From Methylococcaceae bacterium UBA6146 (GTDB taxonomy: Bacteria; Pseudomonadota; Gammaproteobacteria; Methylococcales; Methylomonadaceae), in assembly GCA_002422395.1 (NCBI GenBank), contig DIUY01000002.1:124001-188000 (forward strand): a DNA stretch of 64,000 nucleotides, given 5' to 3'. Positions 7,954 through 16,506 of this stretch are shown here, piece by piece; positions within the stretch are counted from its first letter, which is position 1, and each line of letters begins with the position of its first letter. A model generated the notes under the pieces. That model had not been told where the DNA came from. It saw nothing but the letters and a program-made list of their open reading frames with translations, and ran no database searches. The position numbers and the translations under genes were made by a program.

Positions 7954-9305
7954 ACATGACCAACCAAAACCTTGCCGACCGTGACCTTGCCGTGTTGTGG
8001 CATCCCTGCACACAAATGAAAGACCACGAACACGTGCCGATAATTCCCATTAAAAAAGGGCAGGGCGTTTGGCTGGAAGATTTTGATGGCAACCGTTATT
8101 TGGATGCAATCAGCTCATGGTGGGTTAATTTATTCGGCCATGCTAATCCGGTCATCAATGCCGCGCTTAAAGACCAGCTAGACACGCTGGAGCATGTGAT
8201 CTTCGCGGGATTCACGCACGAATCTGGCATCAAACTGGCGGAAAAACTGGTTGAAATCACGCCGCCGGGGCTTAACCGCTGCTTTTATGCCGACAACGGT
8301 TCGGCGGCGGTTGAAGTCGCGCTGAAAATGAGCTTCCATTACTGGCGCAACCTGGGGCAAACGCAAAAAACCAAATTCATCACGCTGGAAAACAGCTACC
8401 ACGGCGAAACGCTGGGAGCCTTGGCGGTCGGCAATGTCGCGCTGTACAAGAAAACTTACGCGCCATTGCTGATGGATGTCATCACCGTGCCAGGCCCGGA
8501 TTGTTATTTTCGCGAACCGGGCGAATCGTGGGCAGATTATTCCACGCGCCGTTTTGCGCTGATGGAACACGCCTTGGCACAACATGCCGATAGCGTTTGC
8601 GCGGTCATTATCGAGCCATTGGTGCAATGCGCTGGCAGTATGCGGATGTATGATCCGGTTTATTTAAAATGCTTACGTGCCGCCTGCGATAACTACAACG
8701 TGCATCTAATCGCCGATGAGGTCGCCGTCGGTTTTGGGCGTACAGGTACGTTATTCGCCTGTGAACAGGCCGCCATCAGCCCTGATTTTATGTGCTTGTC
8801 CAAAGGCTTGACGGGGGGGTATCTGCCGCTGTCGGCGGTGCTGACGACTGACCGCATTTATCAGGCGTTTTACGATGATTACACCAAACTGACGGCGTTT
8901 TTGCATTCGCACAGCTATACGGGCAACGCGCTGGCGTGTAGGGCCGGGTTGGCGACGATAGGTATTTTTCAACAGCAGGGGATCATCGAAAAAAATAAGC
9001 GGCTTGCTAAGGTGATGGCGAAAGTGGCGGCGCGGTTTAATGACCATCTTAACGTTGCCGAAGTGCGGCAAACGGGCATGATAGTGGCGATAGAATTGGT
9101 CAAAAACAAAGCCACCCGCGAACCGTATCCGTGGCAGGAGCGGCGCGGGTTTAAAATGCACCAATTTGCGTTGACGAAAGGCGTGTTGCTGCGGCCTTTG
9201 GGTAATGTGATTTATTTTATGCCGCCTTATGTCATCACCGAAGCCGAGCTGGAGCTGTTGGCGGATGTGGCGTGGCAAGCGATAGGCTATGCCGTTAATA
9301 ACTGA
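7950..9305 (+). CDS. bioA: Adenosylmethionine-8-amino-7-oxononanoate aminotransferase
   Basis: PLP-dependent class III aminotransferase of biotin synthesis. It transfers the amino group of SAM to 7-keto-8-aminopelargonate to give 7,8-diaminopelargonate. Visible signatures: WHPCTQM near residue 17, SSWWVNLFGH, the DEVAVGFGRTG block near 255, and the PLP-lysine context LSKGLTGGYLPLSAV near 283. Length 451 aa is typical. It follows trpS with a 4-nt overlap; no other bio genes are in the window. A second ATG two codons downstream (7956) is an equally possible start. Confidence 0.95.
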   Translation: MNMTNQNLADRDLAVLWHPCTQMKDHEHVPIIPIKKGQGVWLEDFDGNRYLDAISSWWVNLFGHANPVINAALKDQLDTLEHVIFAGFTHESGIKLAEKLVEITPPGLNRCFYADNGSAAVEVALKMSFHYWRNLGQTQKTKFITLENSYHGETLGALAVGNVALYKKTYAPLLMDVITVPGPDCYFREPGESWADYSTRRFALMEHALAQHADSVCAVIIEPLVQCAGSMRMYDPVYLKCLRAACDNYNVHLIADEVAVGFGRTGTLFACEQAAISPDFMCLSKGLTGGYLPLSAVLTTDRIYQAFYDDYTKLTAFLHSHSYTGNALACRAGLATIGIFQQQGIIEKNKRLAKVMAKVAARFNDHLNVAEVRQTGMIVAIELVKNKATREPYPWQERRGFKMHQFALTKGVLLRPLGNVIYFMPPYVITEAELELLADVAWQAIGYAVNN

Positions 9306-9369
9306 ATGAGGCCGACACGGGGCTTGCGCTGTATAGGGTTCAATCAGTATGCCGCCGGCCTTGATCCCC

Positions 9370-10632
9370 CTAAAACCAATAGCCAGACCAAGTGACCAGT
9401 AATCCGGCGCTAACCGCCACCGCTAACGTCCCTGCAACCCAGCGTGCCAAAATCAGCCCACCGATAGCACCCGAAAAAATGCTTTTGACGCCGGAATTGA
9501 CCGATGCGGCAATCAAAATGGCTTTGGCCGCCACCGCCAGATTCAACGATTGTTGGCTCATGCGGGCCATGGTCAGGGTGATGGGGTCCACATCCGCGAG
9601 GCCTGCCGTGGCGGCTAAGAAATAAGCTCCGATGTCACCGAAATACATTTTCAGCACATTGGACAACAATAATATGACGACTAAAAAAGCGCCAAACTTT
9701 AATGCCATACCTATTTGGAAGGGATTTTCAAGGTTTAATTCCTCACCGGTGCGGAATTCGTGTGCGCTCCGCCACAGTAAAAAAGCGCTCAGATAAGTAA
9801 ACAGGCTCATAACCAGCAACGCTGGCAGAAGGAAACGGAACAAGGCCGGGTTGATGATCCAAGTCAACAATAAGGTGCGGGCAAACATCGTGGCGCAGGC
9901 GGTTAAAATGCCTGCCGCCAACACCCGCTCATTATTGGGGTAATGGCTTGACAACCGCGACAAATTAATCGTGACCGCCGTTGACGAGACTAAGCCGCCG
10001 AATGCCCCGGTTAACACTGGGCCATGACGGTCACCCATTAGCTTAATGGCAAAATACCCCAGGTAAGAAATGCCCGCGATTAACACCACCATCCACCAAA
10101 TATGGTAGGGATTGAAAGTGGCCCACGGCCCGTAGCCTTTATCCGGCAGTATCGGGAGGATCACCACCGAAATCAGCAACAATTGCAAAGTCGCTTCTAG
10201 TTCTTGCTGATTCAGTTTTGTCATCCAGCCGTGCAGTAACGGCTTAAACCCCAGTAGTGACGTAATCACCACCGCAGTTGAACAGGCAACCGTGATATGG
10301 CCAAACACAGTGAGTGTCCCCAGCGCGAAAGTGGCCAGTGAGGCAATAATGCTGGTGATGCTGAAGTCTTCAAATTTATCGAGGCTTTCACGGTAAGCCA
10401 CCAGCAAAACCAATGTAAGCCCCAGAAACCCAAACCCCATTAACAGGGGGGTCACTTCCTTCGCCAAAATGCCCCACAGCCCCCCGAGCAAACTAATCAG
10501 ACCATAAGTCCGCAACCCTGCAACCCGCATCCCTTCATCCCGGTTGCGCGTATGCCATCCCCGCTCCAAGCCGATAAGCAAACCTATCGCTAAGGCGATG
10601 CCTAGTGATTTGAAGTTTTCCAGTTCATTCAT
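9370..10632 (-). CDS. MgtC/SapB family membrane protein with DUF4010 domain
   Basis: 420-aa polytopic inner-membrane protein. The N-terminal 130 residues show the MgtC/SapB pattern (IGLLIGLERGW, then GLRTYGLISLLGG), followed by a hydrophobic DUF4010 region with about eight further membrane segments. MgtC proteins are linked to magnesium limitation and modulation of other membrane proteins; the role of the MgtC-DUF4010 fusion is not established. It is convergent with bioA. The upstream side (10633-11036) is occupied by a nested MITE, so its promoter is likely close to or within repeat DNA. Confidence 0.85.
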   Translation of the reverse strand: MNELENFKSLGIALAIGLLIGLERGWHTRNRDEGMRVAGLRTYGLISLLGGLWGILAKEVTPLLMGFGFLGLTLVLLVAYRESLDKFEDFSITSIIASLATFALGTLTVFGHITVACSTAVVITSLLGFKPLLHGWMTKLNQQELEATLQLLLISVVILPILPDKGYGPWATFNPYHIWWMVVLIAGISYLGYFAIKLMGDRHGPVLTGAFGGLVSSTAVTINLSRLSSHYPNNERVLAAGILTACATMFARTLLLTWIINPALFRFLLPALLVMSLFTYLSAFLLWRSAHEFRTGEELNLENPFQIGMALKFGAFLVVILLLSNVLKMYFGDIGAYFLAATAGLADVDPITLTMARMSQQSLNLAVAAKAILIAASVNSGVKSIFSGAIGGLILARWVAGTLAVAVSAGLLVTWSGYWF

Positions 10633-10700
10633 ATCTAACGCTCCGGTTAAAATTAATGGTTAAGCCTGAGCTGTTTTCAATACCACCTTGGTCCAAGGTC

Positions 10701-11024
10701 ACTGCCCACAGTTAAGCCATAGGTATCTACACAAGTTTTTGAGACGTCATTCCGGCAGGGATTGCCGGAATCTAGGTCACATGGATGTGAAATGCATCCG
10801 AAACTCGGCATTTTTTCATCCAAAAACGTTTAGAAATTTCAAACATTGCCATCCTTGGCTTCTGGATTCCGGCAATCCCTGCCGGAATGACGATGTTTAG
10901 ACTTGTGTAGATACTTATGCAGTTAAGCAGGAGTAAAACGGCTTCAGACGTTTTTGTTATTGGCGAAAGGCTAATACAGCAACGTCTAAAGCCGTTAGAC
11001 CCCAGTTTAAAATAGCTTAACTGT
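10701..11024. repeat. Palindromic MITE-like element, copy B (interrupted)
   Basis: Same core as the copy at 6696-6854: it begins ACTGCCCACAGTTAAGC, is broken by an insertion, and resumes CAGTTAAGCAGGAGTAAAAC through to CTTAACTGTAGGCAG. The outer GGTATCTTTTAGC arms of copy A are not clearly kept. The interruption lies at a duplicated 9-bp site (10709-10717 and 10920-10928). Confidence 0.85.
10718..10919. mobile_element. 202-bp nested MITE with 19-bp terminal inverted repeats and 9-bp TSD
   Basis: Non-coding element with ends CATAGGTATCTACACAAGT (10718-10736) and its inverse ACTTGTGTAGATACTTATG (10901-10919), one mismatch. It is flanked by direct repeats CAGTTAAGC of the host MITE, a 9-bp target-site duplication. 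Inside lies a perfect 28-bp inverted repeat (10745-10772 and 10865-10892) of the CATTCCGGCA...TGCCGGAATC type common in proteobacterial intergenic repeats. No transposase gene, so it would move in trans. Confidence 0.85.
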
Positions 11025-11036
11025 AGGCAGGGCGCT

Positions 11037-11822
11037 TCAAGGTGCGATCATGCCCTGATCCAAATAACTTTCGGCATAATTGAAGACAATATCAGCATCA
11101 GGAAGCACCAATGATTCTTCCTTGTCGGTGTAGTCAAGCCGGAACAAGATGTCCTTGATGACGTTGATACGGGCGGAATGCTTGTCATCGGCCCTGACAA
11201 CAGTCCAGGGGGTGTTGATGTGATGGGTCCTTGCGAACATGATATTCCGCGCGACGCTGTAGTCATCCCAGTGTTTTTGCGCGGCTTTATCAATAGGGCT
11301 TATCTTCCATTGTTTCAGCGGATCGCGTTCCCGTTCTTTCAGCCGTTCCTTTTGTTCTTCCTTACTTATATCCAAAAAATATTTCAATACCTTAATGCCT
11401 GAGCGCACCAGCATTTCTTCAAAGCTGGGTACGGTTTCCAGAAACTCATAGTATTCATCTTCAGTGCAAAAGCCCATCACCCGTTCCACGCCGGCGCGGT
11501 TGTACCAACTGCGGTTAAACAACACCAATTCTTGGGCGGCGGGAAGATGCTGCACATAACGCTGGAAATACCAGCAGCTTTTGTCACGGTCAGATGGTGG
11601 GCCTAACGCCACCGTGCGCACCTCGCGCGGGCTGAGATATTCAACTATCCGTTTTATCGTGCCATCCTTGCCGCCTGCATCACGGCCTTCGAAGATAATC
11701 AGAACTTTATCGTTGTCCTTGATAATATGCTTCTGTAACTTGACCAGCTCGATTTGTAGGGCTTTTAACGTGTGTTTGTAATGCTTTTTAGATTCGGTTT
11801 GTTTATCTTGATCTTTTGTCAT
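11037..11822 (-). CDS. ppk2: Polyphosphate kinase 2
   Basis: PPK2-family kinase that uses polyphosphate to phosphorylate nucleotides (or the reverse). The P-loop GRDAGGKDGT is at about residues 46-55, the Walker B region includes FNRSWYNRAGVERVMGF, and the lid module RERDPLKQWKISPIDKAA is intact. Length 261 aa fits single-domain class I PPK2. Both sides are intergenic; the 3' side abuts MITE copy B. Substrate preference (ADP, GDP or AMP) cannot be told from motifs alone. Confidence 0.92.
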   Translation of the reverse strand: MTKDQDKQTESKKHYKHTLKALQIELVKLQKHIIKDNDKVLIIFEGRDAGGKDGTIKRIVEYLSPREVRTVALGPPSDRDKSCWYFQRYVQHLPAAQELVLFNRSWYNRAGVERVMGFCTEDEYYEFLETVPSFEEMLVRSGIKVLKYFLDISKEEQKERLKERERDPLKQWKISPIDKAAQKHWDDYSVARNIMFARTHHINTPWTVVRADDKHSARINVIKDILFRLDYTDKEESLVLPDADIVFNYAESYLDQGMIAP

Positions 11823-12012
11823 ACGTTACTCCCTCTATTTAAATAATGGTTTCGAAAAACACCCTGCAACGATAATAATATGGTGACTATGGTTAATCCA
11901 ACGCGCATTTTTAATCCTGTATTGCACAGACAGTGGCATAGGCCATAAACGCGCTTGAGATTTTATCCATCATCATATAGTATTGAGTCAATACCAACTG
12001 GAGTTTGTCATA

Positions 12013-13605
12013 ATGAAAATAACAAAATCGCTACCCCTATCCGTTTTAACGGCAATGTTGCTGCCGTTGGGAAATTTTGCAATAGCCGACGAAGCCCAAA
12101 AAATGCACCAACTTTACCAAAACAACTGCGCCAGTTGCCATGGTTCTGATCATGGCGGTTATTTGGCGCCTGCCCTCAACGCTGACACGCTAAAAGGCCG
12201 CAGCCCAACCGCGTTGCGCACGATTGTCATGGCGGGCAGTTTTGATACGTTGATGCCCCCGTTTTATGGACGGTTACCGGATGATGACATTCGTGGCCTA
12301 GTCAGCCATTTACAAAGCACCCCTAAATTGCCTAATCCGGCGTTTACCATTGATGACATGAAAGCGTCGCTGAAAGTTTATGTCGCCGATGAAAGTAAGT
12401 TGCCAAGCAAACCGACTTACGCTATCGACAACATGGATGATGTCATCGGCGTGGCGGCACGGGGCAAATATGGGCGCGGTGAAGGCTCACGGGCGATTTT
12501 CATCAACAGCAAAACCCACCAAAAAATCGGCGAAGTGCCAACCGGAACTGCCGCGCACATCATCGACTACAACCCCGCCAATCCGCGTTGGGCTTACGTT
12601 AAAACCGACACGGCGGAAATTTTTAAAGTCGATTTATACTCCATGCAAGCCGTGCGCAGCATCAAAACCGGCTGGAATGGCCCCGGCATGGGCGTGTCGC
12701 GTGACGGCAAATACATCATGGCGGGCTCCTTCGTGCCGCATAACGCCGTTATCTTGAATGCCGACACGCTGGAGCCATTAAAAACTTTTGAGCTCGAAGG
12801 CATAGACCCCGACGGCAAACAAGTTTCATCCGATTCAGGCATGGTCATTGGCACACCGTTCGCCGATATTTTCGCTATCGCCTTGGAAAATGCCGGACAA
12901 GTCTGGGTCGTTGATTTAAAAGACGATTTCCCCGTCACCCGCATCACCGACGTGGGACGCCATTTGCATGACGCATTCCTGACGCACGGTGGGCAAAAAT
13001 TGATGATCGCGTCTTACGATGACAGCATCGTCGCCGCGATAGATTTGCAAGACCGCAAAATCATCAAAAAACTCGAAGCGGGTTGTGTGCCGCATGTGGG
13101 TGGTGGTTCGGCAGTCGTCGTAGATGGCCGCACCTTAGGCTTTGGCACTAACTTTGGCGATTGCGACAAAACTGTCGTTAGCGTTTGGGATTTGGACAAA
13201 ATGGAAGTGGTCAAACAAATACCCGTCGCAGGTGGCACCGAATCGCCCGCCGCCCATGCCAACGCGCCATACATCGCAGTGGATATCATCAGCAAAGACC
13301 GCCGCGCCCGCACTATCCAATTGATTGACAAAAAATCATTGGAAGTCGTCAAAACCTTGGATGTCGGCGGTCACGCTTACTTTCCCGAATATAGCGCGGA
13401 CGGTAAATTCCTGTACGTCAGCGCCGGCTATAACGGCGATGAAGTCGTGGTATACGATTCCACCAGCTTGGAAAAAGTCGCTTCGGTCGGCATGGAAAGC
13501 CCAGCGGGGATTTTTTCGCATGGCCGTGTCAGATACATGACCCGTGGCCTGTCGCCTGATGATTTAGCGGCGCGTGATGGTGGCTTGCCAGGAGCAAAGA
13601 AATGA
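12013..13605 (+). CDS. Cytochrome cd1-type haem d1 protein (NirS/NirN family)
   Basis: Periplasmic protein with an N-terminal cytochrome c domain and a C-terminal eight-bladed haem d1 propeller. Starting at ATG 12013 (GGAG nine nt upstream) it has a signal peptide ending near residue 26, one haem c site (CASCH, 39-43) and a Met-containing MPPF loop (81-84). Candidate d1 ligands are His182 in AAHIIDY and distal His319 (RHLHDAF) and His361 (VPHVGGG). The 42-residue spacing of the last two matches the catalytic pair His327/His369 of Pseudomonas NirS, so a nitrite reductase activity is possible; NirN (dihydrohaem d1 dehydrogenase) is the main alternative. Length 530 aa. The next gene overlaps by 4 nt. 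An upstream in-frame start at 11983 would spoil the signal peptide. Confidence 0.82.
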   Translation: MKITKSLPLSVLTAMLLPLGNFAIADEAQKMHQLYQNNCASCHGSDHGGYLAPALNADTLKGRSPTALRTIVMAGSFDTLMPPFYGRLPDDDIRGLVSHLQSTPKLPNPAFTIDDMKASLKVYVADESKLPSKPTYAIDNMDDVIGVAARGKYGRGEGSRAIFINSKTHQKIGEVPTGTAAHIIDYNPANPRWAYVKTDTAEIFKVDLYSMQAVRSIKTGWNGPGMGVSRDGKYIMAGSFVPHNAVILNADTLEPLKTFELEGIDPDGKQVSSDSGMVIGTPFADIFAIALENAGQVWVVDLKDDFPVTRITDVGRHLHDAFLTHGGQKLMIASYDDSIVAAIDLQDRKIIKKLEAGCVPHVGGGSAVVVDGRTLGFGTNFGDCDKTVVSVWDLDKMEVVKQIPVAGGTESPAAHANAPYIAVDIISKDRRARTIQLIDKKSLEVVKTLDVGGHAYFPEYSADGKFLYVSAGYNGDEVVVYDSTSLEKVASVGMESPAGIFSHGRVRYMTRGLSPDDLAARDGGLPGAKK

Positions 13606-13910
13606 ACCGCTGGCTACTTTTAGCAGGGCTGCCATTGGCATTAACGGCACACACCGCCCATGCCACCAGTATCTATGCCGGACAAGCGCGGGCTGCCGCC
13701 GTGTGTTCGCAATGCCACGGCATCAAAACGCCCTCCGCCGAAGCGCCTTTTCCGCCGCTGGCCGGACGCGACGCCGACTACCTGCAAACCGCGCTCAAAC
13801 AATACCGCGACAAAACCCGCAAATCAGACATTATGAATGCGATTGCAGGTTCATTGACCGACAATGATATTGCCAATGTCGCGGCATATTATGCTAAGTT
13901 GAAACCATAA
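13602..13910 (+). CDS. Small periplasmic class I cytochrome c
   Basis: 102-aa monohaem cytochrome c with a signal peptide (MNRWLLLAGLPLALTAHTAHA) and one CSQCHG haem site near residue 35; the C-terminal helix (IANVAAYYAKLKP) is typical of the c4/c553 group. Its ATG overlaps the stop of the cd1-like gene (ATGA), so it is very probably co-translated and serves as its electron donor or acceptor. A Met axial ligand is suggested by the Met in SDIMNAIAGSL. Confidence 0.88.
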   Translation: MNRWLLLAGLPLALTAHTAHATSIYAGQARAAAVCSQCHGIKTPSAEAPFPPLAGRDADYLQTALKQYRDKTRKSDIMNAIAGSLTDNDIANVAAYYAKLKP

Positions 13911-13917
13911 CGCCGTC

Positions 13918-13950
13918 ACGACTGCCCGTCCTTTGAGGACGTGCAGTCGT
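13918..13950. repeat. 33-bp palindrome family, copy a
   Basis: Hairpin with arms ACGACTGCCCGTCC / GGACGTGCAGTCGT just after the small cytochrome c gene and before the NirC-like gene. One of six related palindromes in the window. It may end or process the transcript between these genes. Confidence 0.75.
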
Positions 13951-13988
13951 CATGCACTCTTCCGGTTTCAACTATCACCGAAAAACCC

Positions 13989-14309
13989 ATGATAAAAAAA
14001 TTGTTGCTAACTGGATTTTTAATTACCGCTACCGTTATCCACGCCAGCCAGGCAGAACCAACGCCAGCACGGCAAACTGAACTGCGCAACCTACTTAAAA
14101 ACGATTGCGGGGCTTGTCATGGGCTAACCTTGCAAGGTGGTATGGGGCCTGCGTTATTGCCGGACAAGCTCGCCGGAAAACCGGACGGGTTGTTGGTGAC
14201 GACGATTTTGGAAGGCCGCCAAGGCACGGCAATGCCGCCTTGGCAACCTTTTATGGATAGGGAAGAAGCGGTTTGGTTGGTTGGGGTTTTGCGTAGTGGG
14301 AAGCGATAA
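13989..14309 (+). CDS. Cytochrome c55X, NirC-like
   Basis: 106-aa secreted monohaem cytochrome of the NirC/c55X family, which in denitrifiers is encoded with nirS and is thought to pass electrons to or help mature cytochrome cd1. It has a signal peptide (MIKKLLLTGFLITATVIHASQA), the haem site CGACHG near residue 38, then the family patterns LQGGMGPAL, EGRQGTAMPPW and a C-terminal WLVGVLRSGKR. The start at 13989 is chosen because it gives the signal peptide; upstream in-frame residues from 13941 lie in repeat DNA. No clear ribosome-binding site. It follows the cd1 and cytochrome c genes after a 33-bp hairpin. Confidence 0.85.
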   Translation: MIKKLLLTGFLITATVIHASQAEPTPARQTELRNLLKNDCGACHGLTLQGGMGPALLPDKLAGKPDGLLVTTILEGRQGTAMPPWQPFMDREEAVWLVGVLRSGKR

Positions 14310-14326
14310 AGTTTTTTCCGCTTGAA

Positions 14327-14671
14327 TTAACCGGATATTTTTTCCAAAGCGTTAAGCAAATTGATCAATTTAGTTGAATGTAGCCAAGCGGTTTGTTTGG
14401 CGTTTTCAATATCTGGGTTGTTTTCAGTGATATCAAAAGCCGTTTCGTGGAAAGCAATATGGGTTTTTTCCAAAATATTTATAACATCTTGTTTTTCAAT
14501 TGAAAATATATCCATATTTGGTTTTATTTCAGAATAAAACATTTTGCCAAAAGCGCATTCTGTAGGTTTTTTATGGTTAAAGACGGTGCTATGGTTGAGG
14601 CATTTTTGTATGCCATTGATATATAAAATATGTTGCGCCATATAAAGGCTAAAAGAAATATTTTTGCTCAT
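14327..14671 (-). CDS. Stand-alone CZB (zinc-binding chemoreceptor-type) domain protein
   Basis: 114-aa soluble protein resembling the chemoreceptor zinc-binding domain: the pattern CAFGKMFY follows an upstream histidine segment, and a THIAFHETA segment supplies the His-x3-His pair. In most bacteria this domain ends chemoreceptors or diguanylate cyclases; here it stands alone. Start ATG 14671 has AGGATGGA upstream; ATG 14680 is also possible but leaves no room for a Shine-Dalgarno site. It is convergent with the NirC-like gene. Assignment rests on motif resemblance only. Confidence 0.6.
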   Translation of the reverse strand: MSKNISFSLYMAQHILYINGIQKCLNHSTVFNHKKPTECAFGKMFYSEIKPNMDIFSIEKQDVINILEKTHIAFHETAFDITENNPDIENAKQTAWLHSTKLINLLNALEKISG

Positions 14672-14800
14672 GTTATCCATCCTATACTTTACACAGTAGG
14701 CCAGCAATGGTGGATAGTGGTTATGATTTGACTGTTAAAGTTTCAGCAGGCATTGCCAATATCCAGATCACAGGGAGGTAAGCAATTATTAGCCCGCCTG

Positions 14801-14830
14801 ATTATTAATATATTAGAATATATTAATAAT
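14801..14830. repeat. AT-rich inverted repeat
   Basis: ATTATTAATATA and its exact inverse TATATTAATAAT around a 6-nt centre, in the 317-nt gap between the divergent CZB and DUF6632-like genes. It could be an operator for either gene; no protein partner is known. Confidence 0.5.
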
Positions 14831-14988
14831 TCTGTAAAATTTTGTGCAACCCGCAGAATGTCATCACAGGTTAATTGTCGGCTTATGGCTTTAATAACCG
14901 TTTGAATTCATTTGAAACTAAAAGTAGTACGAAACGGGTTACAATTGCATTTCAGCGATTAATTTGACTGCCATCTGGAGGAAATTGT

Positions 14989-15378
14989 ATGCAACCCGAA
15001 CAAAAATCAACTTATTTAAAAACCGCGTTAAAAGTGATCGGCGCCATTTACGTCGTCGGCGTGCCGTTAATGATGATGTGGATATGGCCGGCAGGTTGGG
15101 GCTGGACGCCGGCTCAACCCGAATACGAGCACATGATCATGGGCGTTTACGCCACCTTGGGGGTGTTCTTGTATCAAGCCGCCAAAGACCCATTAGCCAA
15201 TGCCAGCTTAATTTGGTTCACCGTATGGTCAAACATTGTCCACGGCGGTGTGATGTTCTATTACGCCATTGTTGATGAAACCGACCGGATAAACTTGCTA
15301 GGCGATGTCCCCGCCTTATTTCTTGTCGCGTTTGTTTTATGGTATCTCATGCCACCTAAAACGCGTTATTTTGGTTAG
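14989..15378 (+). CDS. DUF6632-like four-helix membrane protein
   Basis: 129-aa inner-membrane protein with about four hydrophobic segments. It shows the conserved string MMMWIWPAGWGWTPAQPEYEHM, then YATLGVFL, LIWFTVWSNIVHGGVM and LLGDVPALFLVAF, a pattern I associate with DUF6632. Function unknown. A good ribosome-binding site (GGAGGA) lies 7 nt before ATG 14989. It is a single-gene unit followed by a hairpin at 15412-15442. Confidence 0.75.
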   Translation: MQPEQKSTYLKTALKVIGAIYVVGVPLMMMWIWPAGWGWTPAQPEYEHMIMGVYATLGVFLYQAAKDPLANASLIWFTVWSNIVHGGVMFYYAIVDETDRINLLGDVPALFLVAFVLWYLMPPKTRYFG

Positions 15379-15411
15379 TTAGCACAAAAATAACGGATCA
15401 AAATCGCCCTG

Positions 15412-15442
15412 GATCCGGCAGGTTTTTAAAACCTGCCGGATC
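15412..15442. terminator. Hairpin after DUF6632-like gene
   Basis: Perfect stem GATCCGGCAGGTTT / AAACCTGCCGGATC with a tiny loop, 33 nt after the stop. The T-tract is weak, so it may be a repeat or an mRNA-stabilising hairpin rather than a classic intrinsic terminator. Confidence 0.55.
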
Positions 15443-15539
15443 TTAATCCAGAATATTTTTATTGGCCAAATCCTGCCCGCTTGCCGATAATGCCCATTTA
15501 TTTTAGCCAAATTAAATTTATTCAATCACCGGATCCATC

Positions 15540-16382
15540 ATGCGCAAGTCATACATTTTTTTATCATTGTTGTTTTTTTCGTCAGCCAGCCAACTGGCAG
15601 TTGGCGCAACGCCACCAGCGATTGTCGAGTTGCAGACCAATGTCGGCACCATCACCGTGAAGCTTGATTTTGCGAAAGCGCCCATTAGCGCAAATAATTT
15701 CCTCGATTATGTCAAAAGCGGGTTTTATGGCAGCACGTTGATACATCGCGCCATTAAAGGTTTTGTGGTGCAGGGGGGCGGATTTAACAAAGCGGACGGC
15801 AAGCAGAAAACCACGCGTACGCCAATTGTCAATGAATCCACTAACGGCTTAAGTAATTTGACCGGCACTATCGCGATGGCCCGCACAAATGACCCCAATT
15901 CGGCGACTTCGCAGTTTTATATCAACCTTAAAGACAATTTCAATTTGGATTATGCCGGCGTCGCCAATCCCGGTTATGCGGTGTTTGGCAAGGTGATAGA
16001 CGGCATGGATGTGGTCAGGAAGATTGAAGCGATGGCCGCTATTAGCGACGTGCCTTATACGGGTTCGTCCAGCGTGGTTTTTATTGAGAAGGCTTTTAGC
16101 TCTTATTCTTTAGACAGGAAGGTTTCCAAAACCAGAATCAGGCGCATTGGTTCGGGCAAAGTCACCAGTGTGCCGGCGGGGATTGCGTGCGGTTCGAGCT
16201 GTTTTTTGAAGCAACCGGCGGCGGGCACTATAGAATTGACTGCGGCACCGGCGGCAGGCTATTCGTTTACCGGCTGGCGCGGGGATTGCTGGGGGTTTGA
16301 CAAGGTTATCACCATCGACACCTTGAAAGGAAACCACAATTGCACCGCCGTGTTCACTAAGAATTCTTCCGCTGTCCAGTAA
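15540..16382 (+). CDS. Secreted cyclophilin-type peptidyl-prolyl isomerase with C-terminal InlB-like repeat
   Basis: 280-aa protein. A signal peptide (cleavage near residue 23, after VGA) is followed by a cyclophilin domain at about 25-185, with HRAIKGFVVQGGG, GTIAMAR, SQFYINL and VFGKVIDGMDVV intact, so isomerase activity is expected in the periplasm or outside. The last 85 residues form a basic linker and a divergent InlB B-repeat-like domain (AAPAAGYSFTGWRGDC ... CTAVF) with paired cysteines. This tail is common in surface or secreted proteins but unusual on a cyclophilin. Apparently monocistronic; a perfect 33-bp palindrome follows. Confidence 0.88.
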   Translation: MRKSYIFLSLLFFSSASQLAVGATPPAIVELQTNVGTITVKLDFAKAPISANNFLDYVKSGFYGSTLIHRAIKGFVVQGGGFNKADGKQKTTRTPIVNESTNGLSNLTGTIAMARTNDPNSATSQFYINLKDNFNLDYAGVANPGYAVFGKVIDGMDVVRKIEAMAAISDVPYTGSSSVVFIEKAFSSYSLDRKVSKTRIRRIGSGKVTSVPAGIACGSSCFLKQPAAGTIELTAAPAAGYSFTGWRGDCWGFDKVITIDTLKGNHNCTAVFTKNSSAVQ

Positions 16383-16413
16383 AGGCGTAACTAATCGTAG
16401 TTGGGAGGGTGTC

Positions 16414-16446
16414 ACGACTGCCAGTCCTTCAAGGACTGGCAGTCGT
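16414..16446. repeat. 33-bp palindrome family, copy b (perfect)
   Basis: Sixteen-base arms, ACGACTGCCAGTCCTT and AAGGACTGGCAGTCGT, around one base. It sits between the convergent cyclophilin and eutC genes and could act as a bidirectional transcript end. Confidence 0.85.
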
Positions 16447-16506
16447 TATGGCATCGAAATTATTTGCTATCCGTCACCCGCCGCCTAAAAACGTCTGCTT
16501 AATTAT

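Larger units (their letters stand above)
10633..11036. other. Intergenic region filled by nested repeats
   Basis: This 404-nt gap holds MITE copy B, itself interrupted by a 202-bp second element. I see no gene in it. Confidence 0.7.
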
